Shown here piece after piece: positions 19,327 through 28,409 of a DNA stretch of 64,000 nt. Location of the stretch: the NCBI RefSeq assembly GCF_000820025.1, contig NZ_CDBI01000051.1, forward strand, positions 1-64,000, read 5' to 3'. The notes beneath the pieces were generated by a model. That model had not been told where the DNA came from. It did no database searches and saw nothing but the letters and a program-made list of their open reading frames with translations. Made by a program: the position numbers and the translations under genes. This DNA comes from Aeromonas popoffii (lineage in GTDB: Bacteria; Pseudomonadota; Gammaproteobacteria; Enterobacterales; Aeromonadaceae). The number at the start of each line of letters is the position of its first letter. Positions within the stretch are counted from its first letter, which is position 1.

Positions 19327-20008
19327 CCCGGCACTGCTTGCCGGGATAGCCGGGTAGATCCTCCGCCTTGCTGCTGCACGCCAGCCGCTTGGCCTGATGG
19401 AGACGATCCGCCAGATTGGCGTCATCGACCGGCAACCAGTCCATCTGCTGGCCGAGCCAGCTGGCCCAGGCGAACTCGACGAAATAGACCTGATCCCGCT
19501 TGTCGACATAGCCCGCATCCTGCAGCAAGCCCGCCACGGTCCGGTAGGGGTAATCCGGCAGATCGCCGATATGGGCGGGCAGCTGCTCGGGGGTCAGCGG
19601 CAACCCCTTCTCATCCTTGAGCCAGGCCCAGTGATTGCCCTGCATCTGGCTCCAGAAGCTGGACGTGTCCTGCAGGCGGGCGATCACCTTGACCCTGGCC
19701 TGCTTCACACCCGACTGCCACAACGCCTTGGTGAGGTGATGCCTGTCCACCAGCCAGTAGCCACCATCGGGGGCGATGACGATGGGGATCTCTTTCTTTT
19801 TCATCAACTTGTCGAGTTGCTTCGCGCTCTTGCCTGCAAGCTCTGCCTGGGTATTGTCGACCTGGATCTGGCCAACTCCGCCCTGGGTCGGGTGCAGCTG
19901 ATCAATGCTTACCTCGCACCAGCTGCCGACCGGACTCTCACGCTCACAAGGCGCCAGCGCCCAGGCGCCCTGACTGATGGCCAGGGCCAGCAGGATCCAT
20001 GTTCTCAT
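19301..20008 (-). CDS. Exported ParB-like nuclease-fold protein (ParBc_2 type)
   Basis: A 235-residue protein with a clear N-terminal signal peptide (about 1-18, GAWA). The core contains QLHPTQGGVGQIQVDN, IVIAPDGGYWLVDRHHLTKAL and VKVIARLQD, which fits the putative ParB-like nuclease family ParBc_2. The DRHH motif corresponds to the DGHHR-like motif of ParB/Srx folds. Export separates it from true partition proteins, so neither a DNA nor a nucleotide role can be assumed. It ends near the acetyltransferase remnant. Confidence 0.7.
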   Translation of the reverse strand: MRTWILLALAISQGAWALAPCERESPVGSWCEVSIDQLHPTQGGVGQIQVDNTQAELAGKSAKQLDKLMKKKEIPIVIAPDGGYWLVDRHHLTKALWQSGVKQARVKVIARLQDTSSFWSQMQGNHWAWLKDEKGLPLTPEQLPAHIGDLPDYPYRTVAGLLQDAGYVDKRDQVYFVEFAWASWLGQQMDWLPVDDANLADRLHQAKRLACSSKAEDLPGYPGKQCRVNQSRSGS

Positions 20009-20181
20009 CGTTCACTCCTCTCCCCCTGACAGCGGGTCAATTAAGGTTCCACACCGTCCCTGAAATAATGGGACTCATACTGGTAGTCTGACCAGCAAAC
20101 GGGATATCATGATTTCCCATCTGTCGGCGATCATTTCTCGCCAAGTTTTCTCCCCGCTTCACACTATTTGAAGGATTAGCC

Positions 20182-21786
20182 ATGAAAGGATGGAGTCCCT
20201 TGTTGGCCCTGCTGGGCTGTGCCTGTATCCAGGCAGCCGATGTTCCACCCGGCACTCAACTCGCAGCCGAGCAGGCCGTCGTGCGTCATCTGAAGGATGA
20301 ACCGGCGAGCCTGAGCCCGCTCAAACTGGTCGGCCTGCCCGAACTGCAGGTATTGCGGGATCTCTACGAGGGGCTGTTGACCCAGGGGCCGGACGGCAAG
20401 GTGCTGCCTGGCGTAGCAGCGAGCTGGGACAACAAGGACAATCAGCAGTTTACCTTCCATCTGCGACCGGATGCACGCTGGTCCAACGGTGACAAGGTCA
20501 AGGCCGCCGACTTCGTCTACGGCTGGCGCAAACTGGTTGATCCGAAAGAGGCCGCGACCTTCGCCTGGTTTGCCCAGCTGGCCCGCTTCGACAAGGTGGA
20601 CGAGATAGTGGCCGGCAAGCTGGCCCCCAGTGAGCTTGGGGTCAAGGCTCTCGATGAGCACACACTGCAGGTGACCCTCTCCCAGCCTGTGCCCTATTTC
20701 CTGAGCCTGCTGACCCACCCCAGTCTGTCGCCACTGCATCAGGCCAGCATGGAGCAATATGGCAACCAGTGGACCCAGCCAGGCAAGCTGGTCGGCAACG
20801 GCGCCTTCGTGCTGAGCCACCGGGTGGTGAACGAGAGGCTGGAGCTGACCCCCAATCCCCATTACTGGGACAGGGCCCATACAGTGCTGACCCGGGTTAC
20901 CTTCGTGCCCATCAACCAGGAAACCGCCGCCACCAACCGCTACCTGGCCGGGGATCTGCACATCACGGAATCCTTCCCCAAGGAGCAATATCACAAGCTG
21001 ATGCAGCAGATCCCGGGTGAGGTCTATACCCCGGATCAACTCGGCACCTACTACTACGCCTTCAACACCCAGCTGCCACCGCTGAACGATGTGAGGGTGC
21101 GCAAAGCGCTCTCCTACACCATTGACCGCGACCTCATCGCCGCCAAGGTGCTGGGCACCGGCGAGAAACCGGCCTATCACTTCACCCCGGACGTGGTGGC
21201 CGGTTTCGAGCCCAAGGCCAACCTGCTCTCCAGCAGCAACCAGCAGACGCTGGATGAGAAGGCCAAAGCGCTGCTCAAGGAGGCTGGCTATGGCCCAGAC
21301 AAGCCGCTCAAGCTGACACTGCTCTACAACACGGCGGAAATTCACAAGAAGATGGCGCTGGCCATCGCCAACCTCTGGAAACAGAAACTGGGTGCCCAGG
21401 TCGAGCTCACCAATCAGGAGTGGAAAACTTATCTCGACAGCCGCCAGAGCGGCCAGTTCGAGGTGATCCGCTCTTCCTGGGTGGCCGATTATAACGACCC
21501 CTCCGCCTTCCTAGGTCTGTGGGGCTCCCACCACAGCGGCAACATGGCTCGCTTCGCCAACGCCGGCTACGATGCCCTGCTGACCAGGGCGGCAAGCAGC
21601 CAAGATCCCCGCGAGCGGGCCCAGCTGTTCGACCAGGCCGAAACCATATTGCAGGATGAAGCGCCGATCACGCCCATCTATCAGTACACCAATGCCCGGC
21701 TCATCAAGCCCTGGCTCAAGGGCTACCCCATTAACAACCCGGAGGACGTGGCCTACAGCCGCCAACTCTACCTCATCAAGCACTGA
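20182..21786 (+). CDS. oppA: Oligopeptide ABC transporter substrate-binding protein (OppA family)
   Basis: A periplasmic solute-binding protein of 534 residues with a signal peptide (about 1-19). The body matches the SBP_bac_5/OppA family: LRDLYEGLLTQ, FHLRPDARWSNGDKVKAADFVYGWRKL, and NPHYWDRAHTVL with the binding-site region near DVRVRKALSYTIDRDLI. No permease or ATPase genes are adjacent, so it probably works with a transporter encoded elsewhere. Oligopeptide binding is inferred from the family. Confidence 0.88.
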   Translation: MKGWSPLLALLGCACIQAADVPPGTQLAAEQAVVRHLKDEPASLSPLKLVGLPELQVLRDLYEGLLTQGPDGKVLPGVAASWDNKDNQQFTFHLRPDARWSNGDKVKAADFVYGWRKLVDPKEAATFAWFAQLARFDKVDEIVAGKLAPSELGVKALDEHTLQVTLSQPVPYFLSLLTHPSLSPLHQASMEQYGNQWTQPGKLVGNGAFVLSHRVVNERLELTPNPHYWDRAHTVLTRVTFVPINQETAATNRYLAGDLHITESFPKEQYHKLMQQIPGEVYTPDQLGTYYYAFNTQLPPLNDVRVRKALSYTIDRDLIAAKVLGTGEKPAYHFTPDVVAGFEPKANLLSSSNQQTLDEKAKALLKEAGYGPDKPLKLTLLYNTAEIHKKMALAIANLWKQKLGAQVELTNQEWKTYLDSRQSGQFEVIRSSWVADYNDPSAFLGLWGSHHSGNMARFANAGYDALLTRAASSQDPRERAQLFDQAETILQDEAPITPIYQYTNARLIKPWLKGYPINNPEDVAYSRQLYLIKH

Positions 21787-21899
21787 TCCTGCCCGGGGCT
21801 GGCCACTCGTCGGCCCCGCTTCCCCTCTGTTCATGCTCACGTTTTCGGCATAAAATACCGCCCTTCACCCTCTCCCCACCCTCTTGTCGTCGGTTTGTT

Positions 21900-22199
21900 A
21901 TGCGCTATGTATTGATGATCACCCTGTTGATGACACTGCCCGCCCAAGCGGCCAGCGAGTCACAATGCCGTCAGGCCTTCATCGACTGGATGCTGGCCCA
22001 GCAAAAACAGTTCAGTGATCGCAAGGCGAGCAAAATGGAGCGGCGCAGCGCCGAGCGGGCCATCGATCAGGTGCGTGACGAGCTTGCCAGGCAGGAGAGC
22101 TTCTGCCAGGCCATGGAGTGGGTGAAGCACAACCGGGATCAGGATCCTCGCTTCACCCCGCGAACGGGCGAGATCCACGACTTTGCACCAGCCAGCTGA
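21900..22199 (+). CDS. Small exported protein of unknown function
   Basis: A 99-residue frame with a signal peptide (about 1-18, LPAQA). A charged, mainly helical mature part follows (RKASKMERRSAERAIDQVRDEL) with two cysteines (SQCRQAF and ESFCQAM) that could form a disulfide. I do not recognise a family. A terminator follows directly, which supports it as a real gene. Confidence 0.65.
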   Translation: MRYVLMITLLMTLPAQAASESQCRQAFIDWMLAQQKQFSDRKASKMERRSAERAIDQVRDELARQESFCQAMEWVKHNRDQDPRFTPRTGEIHDFAPAS

Positions 22200-22211
22200 C
22201 GCCACATCATG

Positions 22212-22245
22212 AAAAAAGCCCCGAACCTGAGTTCGGGGCTTTTTC
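22212..22245. terminator. Bidirectional terminator
   Basis: The stem GCCCCGAAC/GTTCGGGGC has an A run before and a T run after. It separates the small exported gene (plus) from the convergent DUF4426 gene (minus). Confidence 0.9.
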
Positions 22246-22269
22246 TATTCGGTAATCAGGGCAACAGCC

Positions 22270-22689
22270 TCAGTCGACGTAGAAGGTCTGCTGGAAGGTG
22301 AGCGTCTGTTGCTGCCCCTCCCCCATGATCTTCAGGGTGAACTGGTAGGTATCCTCATTGCGATAGGGCAGCACCGCCAGATAGTAGATGGCGTCCCCCT
22401 CCTTGACCTCCTGGAAGGTCAGAGTACGTAGGGTGCCGGTGAGGTTCTTGGCCTCACCCGTGATACCCACCGCCTGCGCCACGCCCTGCTTGTTCTGCAC
22501 AGCGATATTGATGATGCCGTTGTAGCGACTGCGTTCCAGACCGTAGGCCTTGGCCACGTCCGGAGTGAGGAAGCTGGAGTTGAAGGCACTGTAGTGCACC
22601 TGCCAGGGGCCCAGTTCCTTCATCTGCTCCGCACGCAGCGGCAAGGTCATCAGCAGTGCCAGCAGGCAGCTTATCCAGGCTGTTTTCAT
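22270..22689 (-). CDS. DUF4426 family periplasmic protein
   Basis: A 139-residue protein with a signal peptide (about 1-20). The mature part has ELGPWQVHYSAFNSSFLTPDVAKAYGL and ends in LTFQQTFYVD, which matches the DUF4426 family. It is the last gene of the yggS-proC-yggT-yggU series, 18 bp past yggU. Function is unknown. Confidence 0.8.
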   Translation of the reverse strand: MKTAWISCLLALLMTLPLRAEQMKELGPWQVHYSAFNSSFLTPDVAKAYGLERSRYNGIINIAVQNKQGVAQAVGITGEAKNLTGTLRTLTFQEVKEGDAIYYLAVLPYRNEDTYQFTLKIMGEGQQQTLTFQQTFYVD

Positions 22690-22707
22690 GGTGTCATCCT
22701 TCTCGTG

Positions 22708-23007
22708 TTAACCCTGAGTCTCCAGCAGGGTACTGATCTCGGCGGGGATCTGCTTCGGCGCCTCGATGGCAACCGTCTTGTGCCGTCCCAACTCCCCGCG
22801 CACTATGCGAACCTGCCCCTTGGCCACCTTGAACTGCTTGGCCAGATACTTGATCAAGTGGCTGTTAGCCTGGCCATCCACCGGCGGCGCCGTGATGGCC
22901 ACTTTCACCTCGTCGCCATGCAGTCCGACGATCTGATCCCGACTCGCCTTGGGCTGGATCATCAGATGCAATATCAGCTCGTCCCCTTCCCGCAGGACGG
23001 CTGGCAT
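22708..23007 (-). CDS. yggU: DUF167 family protein YggU
   Basis: A small cytoplasmic protein of the DUF167 family, 99 residues from the ATG at 23007 (a GTG 15 bp upstream is the alternative). The conserved core [19 protein letters not shown] and [19 protein letters not shown] is nearly identical to E. coli YggU. The start overlaps the yggT stop (ATGA). Biochemical function is not established. Confidence 0.92.
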   Translation of the reverse strand: MPAVLREGDELILHLMIQPKASRDQIVGLHGDEVKVAITAPPVDGQANSHLIKYLAKQFKVAKGQVRIVRGELGRHKTVAIEAPKQIPAEISTLLETQG

Positions 23008-23558
23008 CAAATCATCCACCACAGCTGGCCGAACAGATCACCCAACACATAGTTTATGGCCTGCAGCCCGATAAAAGCGACCAGCACGGAGAGGTCCAAC
23101 CCGCCCAGCGCCGGCAGGATGCGACGAATCGGGGCCAGGAAGGGCTCGGTCAGTTGGTGCATCACGTATTCGATGGGATTGCGACCCTGGCTGACCCAGC
23201 TCAGGATGGCACGGATCAGCAGTACCCAGAAGATCATGGAGCCCGCCTTCTTCAGCACGGTCAGGGCGGCAAACAGGCTGATGGTGAGCCAGTCGGCCAC
23301 CAGCACGTTCATGCTCTTGAGCAGTGCCAACTTGGCGAAGGCGATGAGCAGCGCCAACAGCACCGAGGCCATATCCAGCCCACCGAAGCCCGGAATGACC
23401 CGGCGCAACGGTATCACCAGCGGATTGGTCACCTTGATCACCATCTGGCTCATGGGGTTATAGAAGTCGGCGCGGGCCCACTGCAACCAGATGCGCAGCA
23501 GCAGCACCATGAGGTAGATATCAAAAATCGTATTAATCAGAAAATAAGCTGTGTTCAT
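23007..23558 (-). CDS. yggT: YggT family integral membrane protein
   Basis: A 183-residue inner-membrane protein from the ATG at 23558. Two YggT repeats are seen: [20 protein letters not shown] with [18 protein letters not shown], and [17 protein letters not shown] with [18 protein letters not shown]. Family members are linked to ion or osmotic tolerance and envelope division, but the role is uncertain. The start lies inside the 3' end of proC. Confidence 0.92.
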   Translation of the reverse strand: MNTAYFLINTIFDIYLMVLLLRIWLQWARADFYNPMSQMVIKVTNPLVIPLRRVIPGFGGLDMASVLLALLIAFAKLALLKSMNVLVADWLTISLFAALTVLKKAGSMIFWVLLIRAILSWVSQGRNPIEYVMHQLTEPFLAPIRRILPALGGLDLSVLVAFIGLQAINYVLGDLFGQLWWMI

Positions 23559-23586
23559 CTGAGCTCCAGCGGTAAGAGAAAAGTGT

Positions 23587-24411
23587 TCAGAAAAGCGTTT
23601 CCATCTCGGCGGCACGTGCGACGGCCGCCTGCATGGCGTGAGCGGTCAGCGGCATCAGCCCCTGCGCCTGGAATGTCTTGATGGCCTCGGCGGTCGTGCC
23701 CCCCTTGCTGGTCACCTGCTCACGCAGGGTTTGCAGCGACAAATCGGGATTTTGCTCTACCATGGCAGCGGCGCCAAGCGCGGTCTGTTGCACCAGCAGG
23801 CGCGCCTGCTCGGGCGAAAAGCCCATGGCTTGCGCTTCCTCTGCTATCGCTTGCATGAACAGGAAGAAGTAAGCCGGGGCACTGCCCGCCGCCGCGATGA
23901 CGCCGTTGATGCCAGACTCCTGCGCCACCCAGAGGGTCTTGCCCACGGCTTGCATCATCTGCTCGGCAACGTCGCGATCTGCCTGTTCAACCCTGGGGGG
24001 GGCATAGAGGCCTGTCATGCCCAATCCCAGCAAGGAGGGGGTATTGGGCATGGTGCGGATGATGCGAGCGTGACCGCCCGCCATCTCGCCAAGGCGTGCC
24101 ACCTTGATGCCGGCGGCGATGGAAATGAGCAGCTTGCCCGCCAGTGACCCCAGCTCATCAACCAGCGCACTCAGCATGCCGGCCATCAGCTGGGGTTTGA
24201 CCGCCAGCACTATGACATCAGCCTCGCGGGCCGCCTCGGCATTATGCTGGGTGACGCGGATGCCATAGTCGCTCGCCAGCGCATCCAGTTTGGGACGGCT
24301 GGGATTGGCGGCTATGATACGCTCGGCCGGATAACCCGCCTGGATCAGGCCGGCAATGATACTGCGGCTCATGTTGCCTGCACCGATAAAGGCGAGGATT
24401 CTTTGCTGCAT
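23587..24411 (-). CDS. proC: Pyrroline-5-carboxylate reductase
   Basis: The last step of proline synthesis: P5C plus NAD(P)H gives L-proline. It has 274 residues. The N-terminal Rossmann motif is AFIGAGNMSRS and the C-terminal signature VTSKGGTTAEAIKTFQAQGL holds the conserved substrate region. The ATG at 24411 overlaps the TGA of a 25-codon leader ORF (TGATG) created by a duplication of the yggS/proC boundary. Co-occurrence with yggS is common in bacteria. Confidence 0.97.
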   Translation of the reverse strand: MQQRILAFIGAGNMSRSIIAGLIQAGYPAERIIAANPSRPKLDALASDYGIRVTQHNAEAAREADVIVLAVKPQLMAGMLSALVDELGSLAGKLLISIAAGIKVARLGEMAGGHARIIRTMPNTPSLLGLGMTGLYAPPRVEQADRDVAEQMMQAVGKTLWVAQESGINGVIAAAGSAPAYFFLFMQAIAEEAQAMGFSPEQARLLVQQTALGAAAMVEQNPDLSLQTLREQVTSKGGTTAEAIKTFQAQGLMPLTAHAMQAAVARAAEMETLF

Positions 24412-24515
24412 CAAACACTCCTGTTGCTGAAATAGCTGCGGATACCTGCACTGCCTGCGCCGATAAAGGCGAGGGTTCCATATTGCATCAGGTGCTCTTG
24501 CTTAGGAATAGTCAC
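24377..24515. repeat. Tandem duplication across the yggS/proC junction (period 77 bp)
   Basis: Segments 24378-24435 and 24455-24512 align: CCGATAAAGGCGAGG is shared exactly, the GCATCA start region is shared, and the pattern continues into the last yggS codons (CTATT). So the unit covers the yggS end, the spacer and the first dozen proC codons. Limits are approximate because the copies have diverged. Confidence 0.7.
24411..24488 (-). CDS. 25-residue leader ORF duplicating the ProC N-terminus
   Basis: A short frame between yggS and proC that starts MQYGTLAFIGAGSAGIRS, paralleling ProC MQQRILAFIGAGNMSRS. The DNA is a diverged tandem copy with a 77-bp period. The frame ends at a TGA overlapping the proC ATG. 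It begins 13 bp after the yggS stop, where the original proC start would have been. It may couple proC translation or simply be a scar. Confidence 0.5.
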   Translation of the reverse strand: MQYGTLAFIGAGSAGIRSYFSNRSV

Positions 24516-25203
24516 GAGCACCGAAGATGGCTGTGCCGACCCGCACCATGGTGCTGCCATGGACGATCGCCAGCTCAAGATCCTCTGTCATGCCCATCGA
24601 GAGGGTATCGACGCTCGGGTATTGCCGCGCAAGCTCGGTGAACAGAGTCTGCATGCGTACCATCTGGGCAGCCAATACCACCTCGTCACTGGTATGCTCC
24701 GGGATGGCCATCAGCCCCCTTAATACCAGCCGCTCGCTGCGTGAGACCAGCTCGGCCAGCCGGAAAATCTCTTGCTCAGACGTTCCGGATTTGCTGCTCT
24801 CTCCGCTAATATTGATTTGCAGACAGACATTTAGCGGCGCCAACCCGTCAGGACGCTGGTTGTCGAGACGCTCGATCAGCTTGTCTCTGTCCACACTCTG
24901 TACCCAATCGAACCGTTCGGCCACCAGCCGGGACTTGTTCGATTGCAGCGGGCCGATAAAGTGCCACTCGATATCGCTATATTCCGGCTGCTGGCGCAAG
25001 GTATCTATCTTGGTGGCCGCCTCCTGGGCATAGGACTCACCGAAGCGGCGCTGGCCGGCGGTGTAGGCCTCGCAAATGGCCTCAAGTGGCTTGGTTTTAC
25101 TGACCGCAAGCAGGTGGATGTGATCGACACAACGACCCGACTTGCTCGCGGCTTGTACAATACGCTCCTTTACCTGAAGCAGGTGCTGGGCAATTTGGCT
25201 CAT
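24502..25203 (-). CDS. yggS: Pyridoxal phosphate homeostasis protein YggS (PLPBP)
   Basis: A PLP-binding alanine-racemase-like barrel protein that controls vitamin B6 and amino-acid balance. It has 233 residues. The PLP Lys is K36 in LLAVSKTKPLE. Other conserved blocks are RRFGESYAQEA, IEWHFIGPLQSNK, LQINISGESSKSG, and VRVGTAIFGARDY near the C-terminus. It is divergent from pilT and first in the yggS-proC-yggT-yggU operon. Confidence 0.95.
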   Translation of the reverse strand: MSQIAQHLLQVKERIVQAASKSGRCVDHIHLLAVSKTKPLEAICEAYTAGQRRFGESYAQEAATKIDTLRQQPEYSDIEWHFIGPLQSNKSRLVAERFDWVQSVDRDKLIERLDNQRPDGLAPLNVCLQINISGESSKSGTSEQEIFRLAELVSRSERLVLRGLMAIPEHTSDEVVLAAQMVRMQTLFTELARQYPSVDTLSMGMTEDLELAIVHGSTMVRVGTAIFGARDYS

Positions 25204-25242
25204 ATTTCGTTAGTGATCTTGTGATGGGAGAATGACAAATCT

Positions 25243-26277
25243 ATGGATATCACAGAGTTATTGGCTTTCAGTGTAAAGCATAAAGCCTCGGATCTACACC
25301 TCTCGGCCGGGGTTCCCCCGATGATCCGGGTTGATGGTGAGGTTCGCAAGATCAATTTGCCCGCCCTGGAACACCGGGAAGTGCATGCCCTCATTTACGA
25401 CATCATGAACGACCACCAGCGCAAGGAGCTGGAGGAGAACTTCGAGGTCGACTTCTCGTTCGAGGTGCCCAATCTGGCCCGCTTCCGGGTCAACGCCTTC
25501 CAGCAATCGCGCGGTTCGGGGGCCGTGTTTCGTACCATCCCCAGCACGGTACTGAGTCTGGAGGATCTCGATGCCCCCGAGATCTTTCGCAAGATCTCCG
25601 AATACCCCCGCGGCCTGGTGCTGGTGACAGGCCCGACCGGCTCGGGCAAGTCCACCACACTGGCGGCCATGGTCAACTACATCAACGAGAACTTCCACCA
25701 CCACATACTCACTATCGAAGACCCCATCGAATTCGTACACGAGAACAAACGCTGTCTGGTGAACCAGCGGGAAGTACACCGCGATACCAAGAGCTTCAGC
25801 AACGCCCTGCGCTCGGCACTGCGGGAAGACCCGGACATCATACTGGTGGGCGAGATGCGCGATCTCGAGACCATACGTCTGGCCATGACGGCGGCCGAGA
25901 CGGGCCACCTGGTATTTGGCACCCTGCACACCTCGTCAGCGGCCAAGACCATAGATCGTATCATCGACGTCTTCCCCGGCGCGGAAAAAGACATGGTGCG
26001 ATCCATGCTCTCTGAATCCCTGCGCGCCGTCATCTCCCAGACCCTGCTCAAGCGGATCGGCGGTGGCCGGGTGGCGGCCCACGAGATCATGATGGGCATA
26101 CCCGCGGTGCGCAACCTCATCCGGGAAGACAAGATCGCCCAGCTCTACTCGGTGATCCAGACCGGGATGACCCACGGCATGCAGACCATGGATCAGAGCC
26201 TCAAGCAACTGGTCAGTCGTGGCGTGGTGGCCTCCCTGGATGCCAAGGCCAAGGCGGTCGACCCCAACAGCGTTTAA
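25243..26277 (+). CDS. pilT: Type IV pilus retraction ATPase PilT
   Basis: A hexameric ATPase that depolymerises type IV pili. It has 344 residues. Walker A is GPTGSGKSTT, the Asp box and Walker B are in DPDIILVGEMRDLET, the His box is ETGHLVFGTLHTSSA, and the C-terminal AIRNLIRE-type motif appears as AVRNLIRE. It is followed 25 bp later by pilU. Confidence 0.97.
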   Translation: MDITELLAFSVKHKASDLHLSAGVPPMIRVDGEVRKINLPALEHREVHALIYDIMNDHQRKELEENFEVDFSFEVPNLARFRVNAFQQSRGSGAVFRTIPSTVLSLEDLDAPEIFRKISEYPRGLVLVTGPTGSGKSTTLAAMVNYINENFHHHILTIEDPIEFVHENKRCLVNQREVHRDTKSFSNALRSALREDPDIILVGEMRDLETIRLAMTAAETGHLVFGTLHTSSAAKTIDRIIDVFPGAEKDMVRSMLSESLRAVISQTLLKRIGGGRVAAHEIMMGIPAVRNLIREDKIAQLYSVIQTGMTHGMQTMDQSLKQLVSRGVVASLDAKAKAVDPNSV

Positions 26278-26302
26278 GAGCCTCAAACCCAGGGAGGGAT
26301 AA

Positions 26303-27415
26303 ATGATGAATCTGGATGATCTGCTGACCGAGCTGGTCAAGCGAAAGGGGTCGGATCTGTTTGTGACGGTGGGCTCGCCGCCCACCCTCAAGGTGAATGG
26401 CCATCTGGTGTCGCTGGGGGGCGAGGCGCTCGACAAGAAGGGGGCGCTGGCGCTGGTCAGAGATACCCTCAGTAGCGATCACTTCGAGCGCTACATCCGC
26501 ACCAAGGAAGCTAACTACGCCATCCACCGCGAAGATCTTGGCCGTTTTCGGGTCAGCGCCTTCTGGCAGCAGGAGTTGCCTGGCATGGTACTGCGCCGCA
26601 TCGAGACCCGGATCCCGACCTTCGACGAGCTGACCCTGCCCCCCATCTTGCAGGAGGTGGCCATGGCCAAGCGCGGGCTGGTGCTGTTTGTCGGCGCCAC
26701 CGGTGCGGGCAAGTCCACCACCCAGGCCGCCATGATAGGGTTTCGCAACCAGCATGCCGATGGCCATATACTGACAGTGGAAGACCCGGTGGAGTTCGTA
26801 CACCAGCACGGCCGCAGCCTGATCACCCAGCGGGAGGTGGGGATAGACACAGAGTCGTTCGACGTGGCACTGAAGAGTTCGCTGCGCCAGGCGCCGGACG
26901 TGATCCTCATCGGCGAGATCCGAAGCTCTGAGACCATGGAGTTTGCGCTGCAATTTGCCGAGACGGGTCACCTCTGTCTCGCCACCCTGCACGCCAACAA
27001 TGCCAATCAGGCACTGGATCGCATCCTCCACCTGGTGCCGCAGGAGAAACACCGACAGTTTCTGTTTGATCTCTCCTTCAACCTGCGCGCCATCGTGGCC
27101 CAGCAACTGCTACCGAGCGTGGACGGTCGCCGCCGTTTTGCGGCCTTCGAGGTACTGCTCAACACCCCGCTCATTACCGACATCATCCGCAAGGGGGAGA
27201 TGCATCGCCTCAAGGAGGTGATGACCAAGTCCACCGAGCTCGGCATGCAGACCTTCGATCAGGCGCTGTTCACTCTGTTCTGTGCTGGCCAAATTGGCTA
27301 CAGTGAGGCCCTTGCCCATGCCGACTCCGCCAACGACCTGCGACTGCTGATAAAGCTGTCCGGCCGTGAGCAGCTGGGTGCAGGCACACTCGACAACGTC
27401 ACCCTGGATGAATGA
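26303..27415 (+). CDS. pilU: PilT-dependent retraction ATPase PilU
   Basis: A PilT paralogue of 370 residues that assists retraction. Walker A is GATGAGKSTT and Walker B lies in APDVILIGEIRSSETM; the His box reads ETGHLCLATLHANNA. The start follows CAGGGAGGG. The pilT-pilU order after yggS is typical of Pseudomonas- and Aeromonas-like genomes. Confidence 0.95.
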   Translation: MMNLDDLLTELVKRKGSDLFVTVGSPPTLKVNGHLVSLGGEALDKKGALALVRDTLSSDHFERYIRTKEANYAIHREDLGRFRVSAFWQQELPGMVLRRIETRIPTFDELTLPPILQEVAMAKRGLVLFVGATGAGKSTTQAAMIGFRNQHADGHILTVEDPVEFVHQHGRSLITQREVGIDTESFDVALKSSLRQAPDVILIGEIRSSETMEFALQFAETGHLCLATLHANNANQALDRILHLVPQEKHRQFLFDLSFNLRAIVAQQLLPSVDGRRRFAAFEVLLNTPLITDIIRKGEMHRLKEVMTKSTELGMQTFDQALFTLFCAGQIGYSEALAHADSANDLRLLIKLSGREQLGAGTLDNVTLDE

Positions 27416-27446
27416 GGGGCGTGTGTCACCGCTATAAAGGATCGTT

Positions 27447-28220
27447 ATGCTGATTGTGGTTTCCCCAGCCAAAACGCTGGATTACGAGTCGCCTCTGGTG
27501 AGCTCCCGTTTCACCCAACCCGAATTGCTGGATCACTCAGCCGAGCTGATCACCCGGGCCCGCCAGCTAACGCCGGATCAGATCGCCAGTCTGATGAAGA
27601 TCAGCGACAAGCTGGCCGGCCTCAACGCCGCCCGCTTCGCCCAATGGCAACCTGACTTCCACCCAGGCAATGCCCGCCAGGCACTGCTGGCGTTCAAGGG
27701 AGATGTCTACACGGGGCTGGCGGTGGAGGATTTCAGCGACGCGGATCTCGATTTTGCCCAAGGGCACCTGCGCATGCTGTCAGGTCTCTATGGCGTGCTG
27801 CGTCCGCTCGATCTCATGATGCCGTATCGGCTGGAGATGGGGACCCGGCTCGATAACAGTCGCGGCAAGGACCTCTACCAGTTTTGGGGGGATGTGATTA
27901 CCCAGCACATCAATGCAGCGCTGGCGGCGCAAGGGGACGAGGTGCTGATCAACCTGGCCTCTGACGAGTATTTCAAGTCGGTACGAGCGAAAGCCCTGAA
28001 GGGCAGGATCGTCACCCCAGTTTTCAAGGACGAGAAGAACGGCCAGTTCAAGATCATCAGCTTTTACGCCAAGAAGGCGCGTGGCATGATGGCCCGTCAC
28101 ATCATCAAGCACCGGCTGACCGAGGTGGAACAATTGACCGGCTTCAACAGCGATGGTTACTACTTCGTGCCAGAAGAGTCTGACGCTCAGACCCTGATGT
28201 TTAAACGCGCCGAAAATTAA
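27447..28220 (+). CDS. yaaA: Peroxide stress protein YaaA (DUF328)
   Basis: YaaA limits iron-driven oxidative damage during peroxide stress in E. coli. The protein has 257 residues and the family start [17 protein letters not shown]. It also has conserved blocks [45 protein letters not shown] and [18 protein letters not shown]. It forms its own unit with a terminator. Confidence 0.95.
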   Translation: MLIVVSPAKTLDYESPLVSSRFTQPELLDHSAELITRARQLTPDQIASLMKISDKLAGLNAARFAQWQPDFHPGNARQALLAFKGDVYTGLAVEDFSDADLDFAQGHLRMLSGLYGVLRPLDLMMPYRLEMGTRLDNSRGKDLYQFWGDVITQHINAALAAQGDEVLINLASDEYFKSVRAKALKGRIVTPVFKDEKNGQFKIISFYAKKARGMMARHIIKHRLTEVEQLTGFNSDGYYFVPEESDAQTLMFKRAEN

Positions 28221-28295
28221 TTACAGAAAGAGGGAACCAAATTCAGGATCCCCGGGTCTGAATACATGAATCCTCTGTTGTAAGCACTTTTTATC

Positions 28296-28322
28296 AGCCG
28301 ACGTTTATACGTCGGCTTTTTT
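28296..28322 (+). terminator. Terminator after yaaA
   Basis: The stem AGCCGAC/GTCGGCT with an 8-nt loop is followed by six T, 76 bp past the yaaA stop. Confidence 0.85.
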
Positions 28323-28409
28323 CTGCACGCTATCCGCGAATACAGGCACATTCACCACAGGCAACAAGCAAAACGGCCATCCGAGGATGACCGTTGCTGC
28401 AGGCATGGC

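Noticed and set aside
28246-28257. GGATCCCCGGGT, identical to part of a cloning-vector polylinker
   Set aside because: Only 12 bp match and the flanks are not vector sequence, so it is most likely chance rather than contamination.
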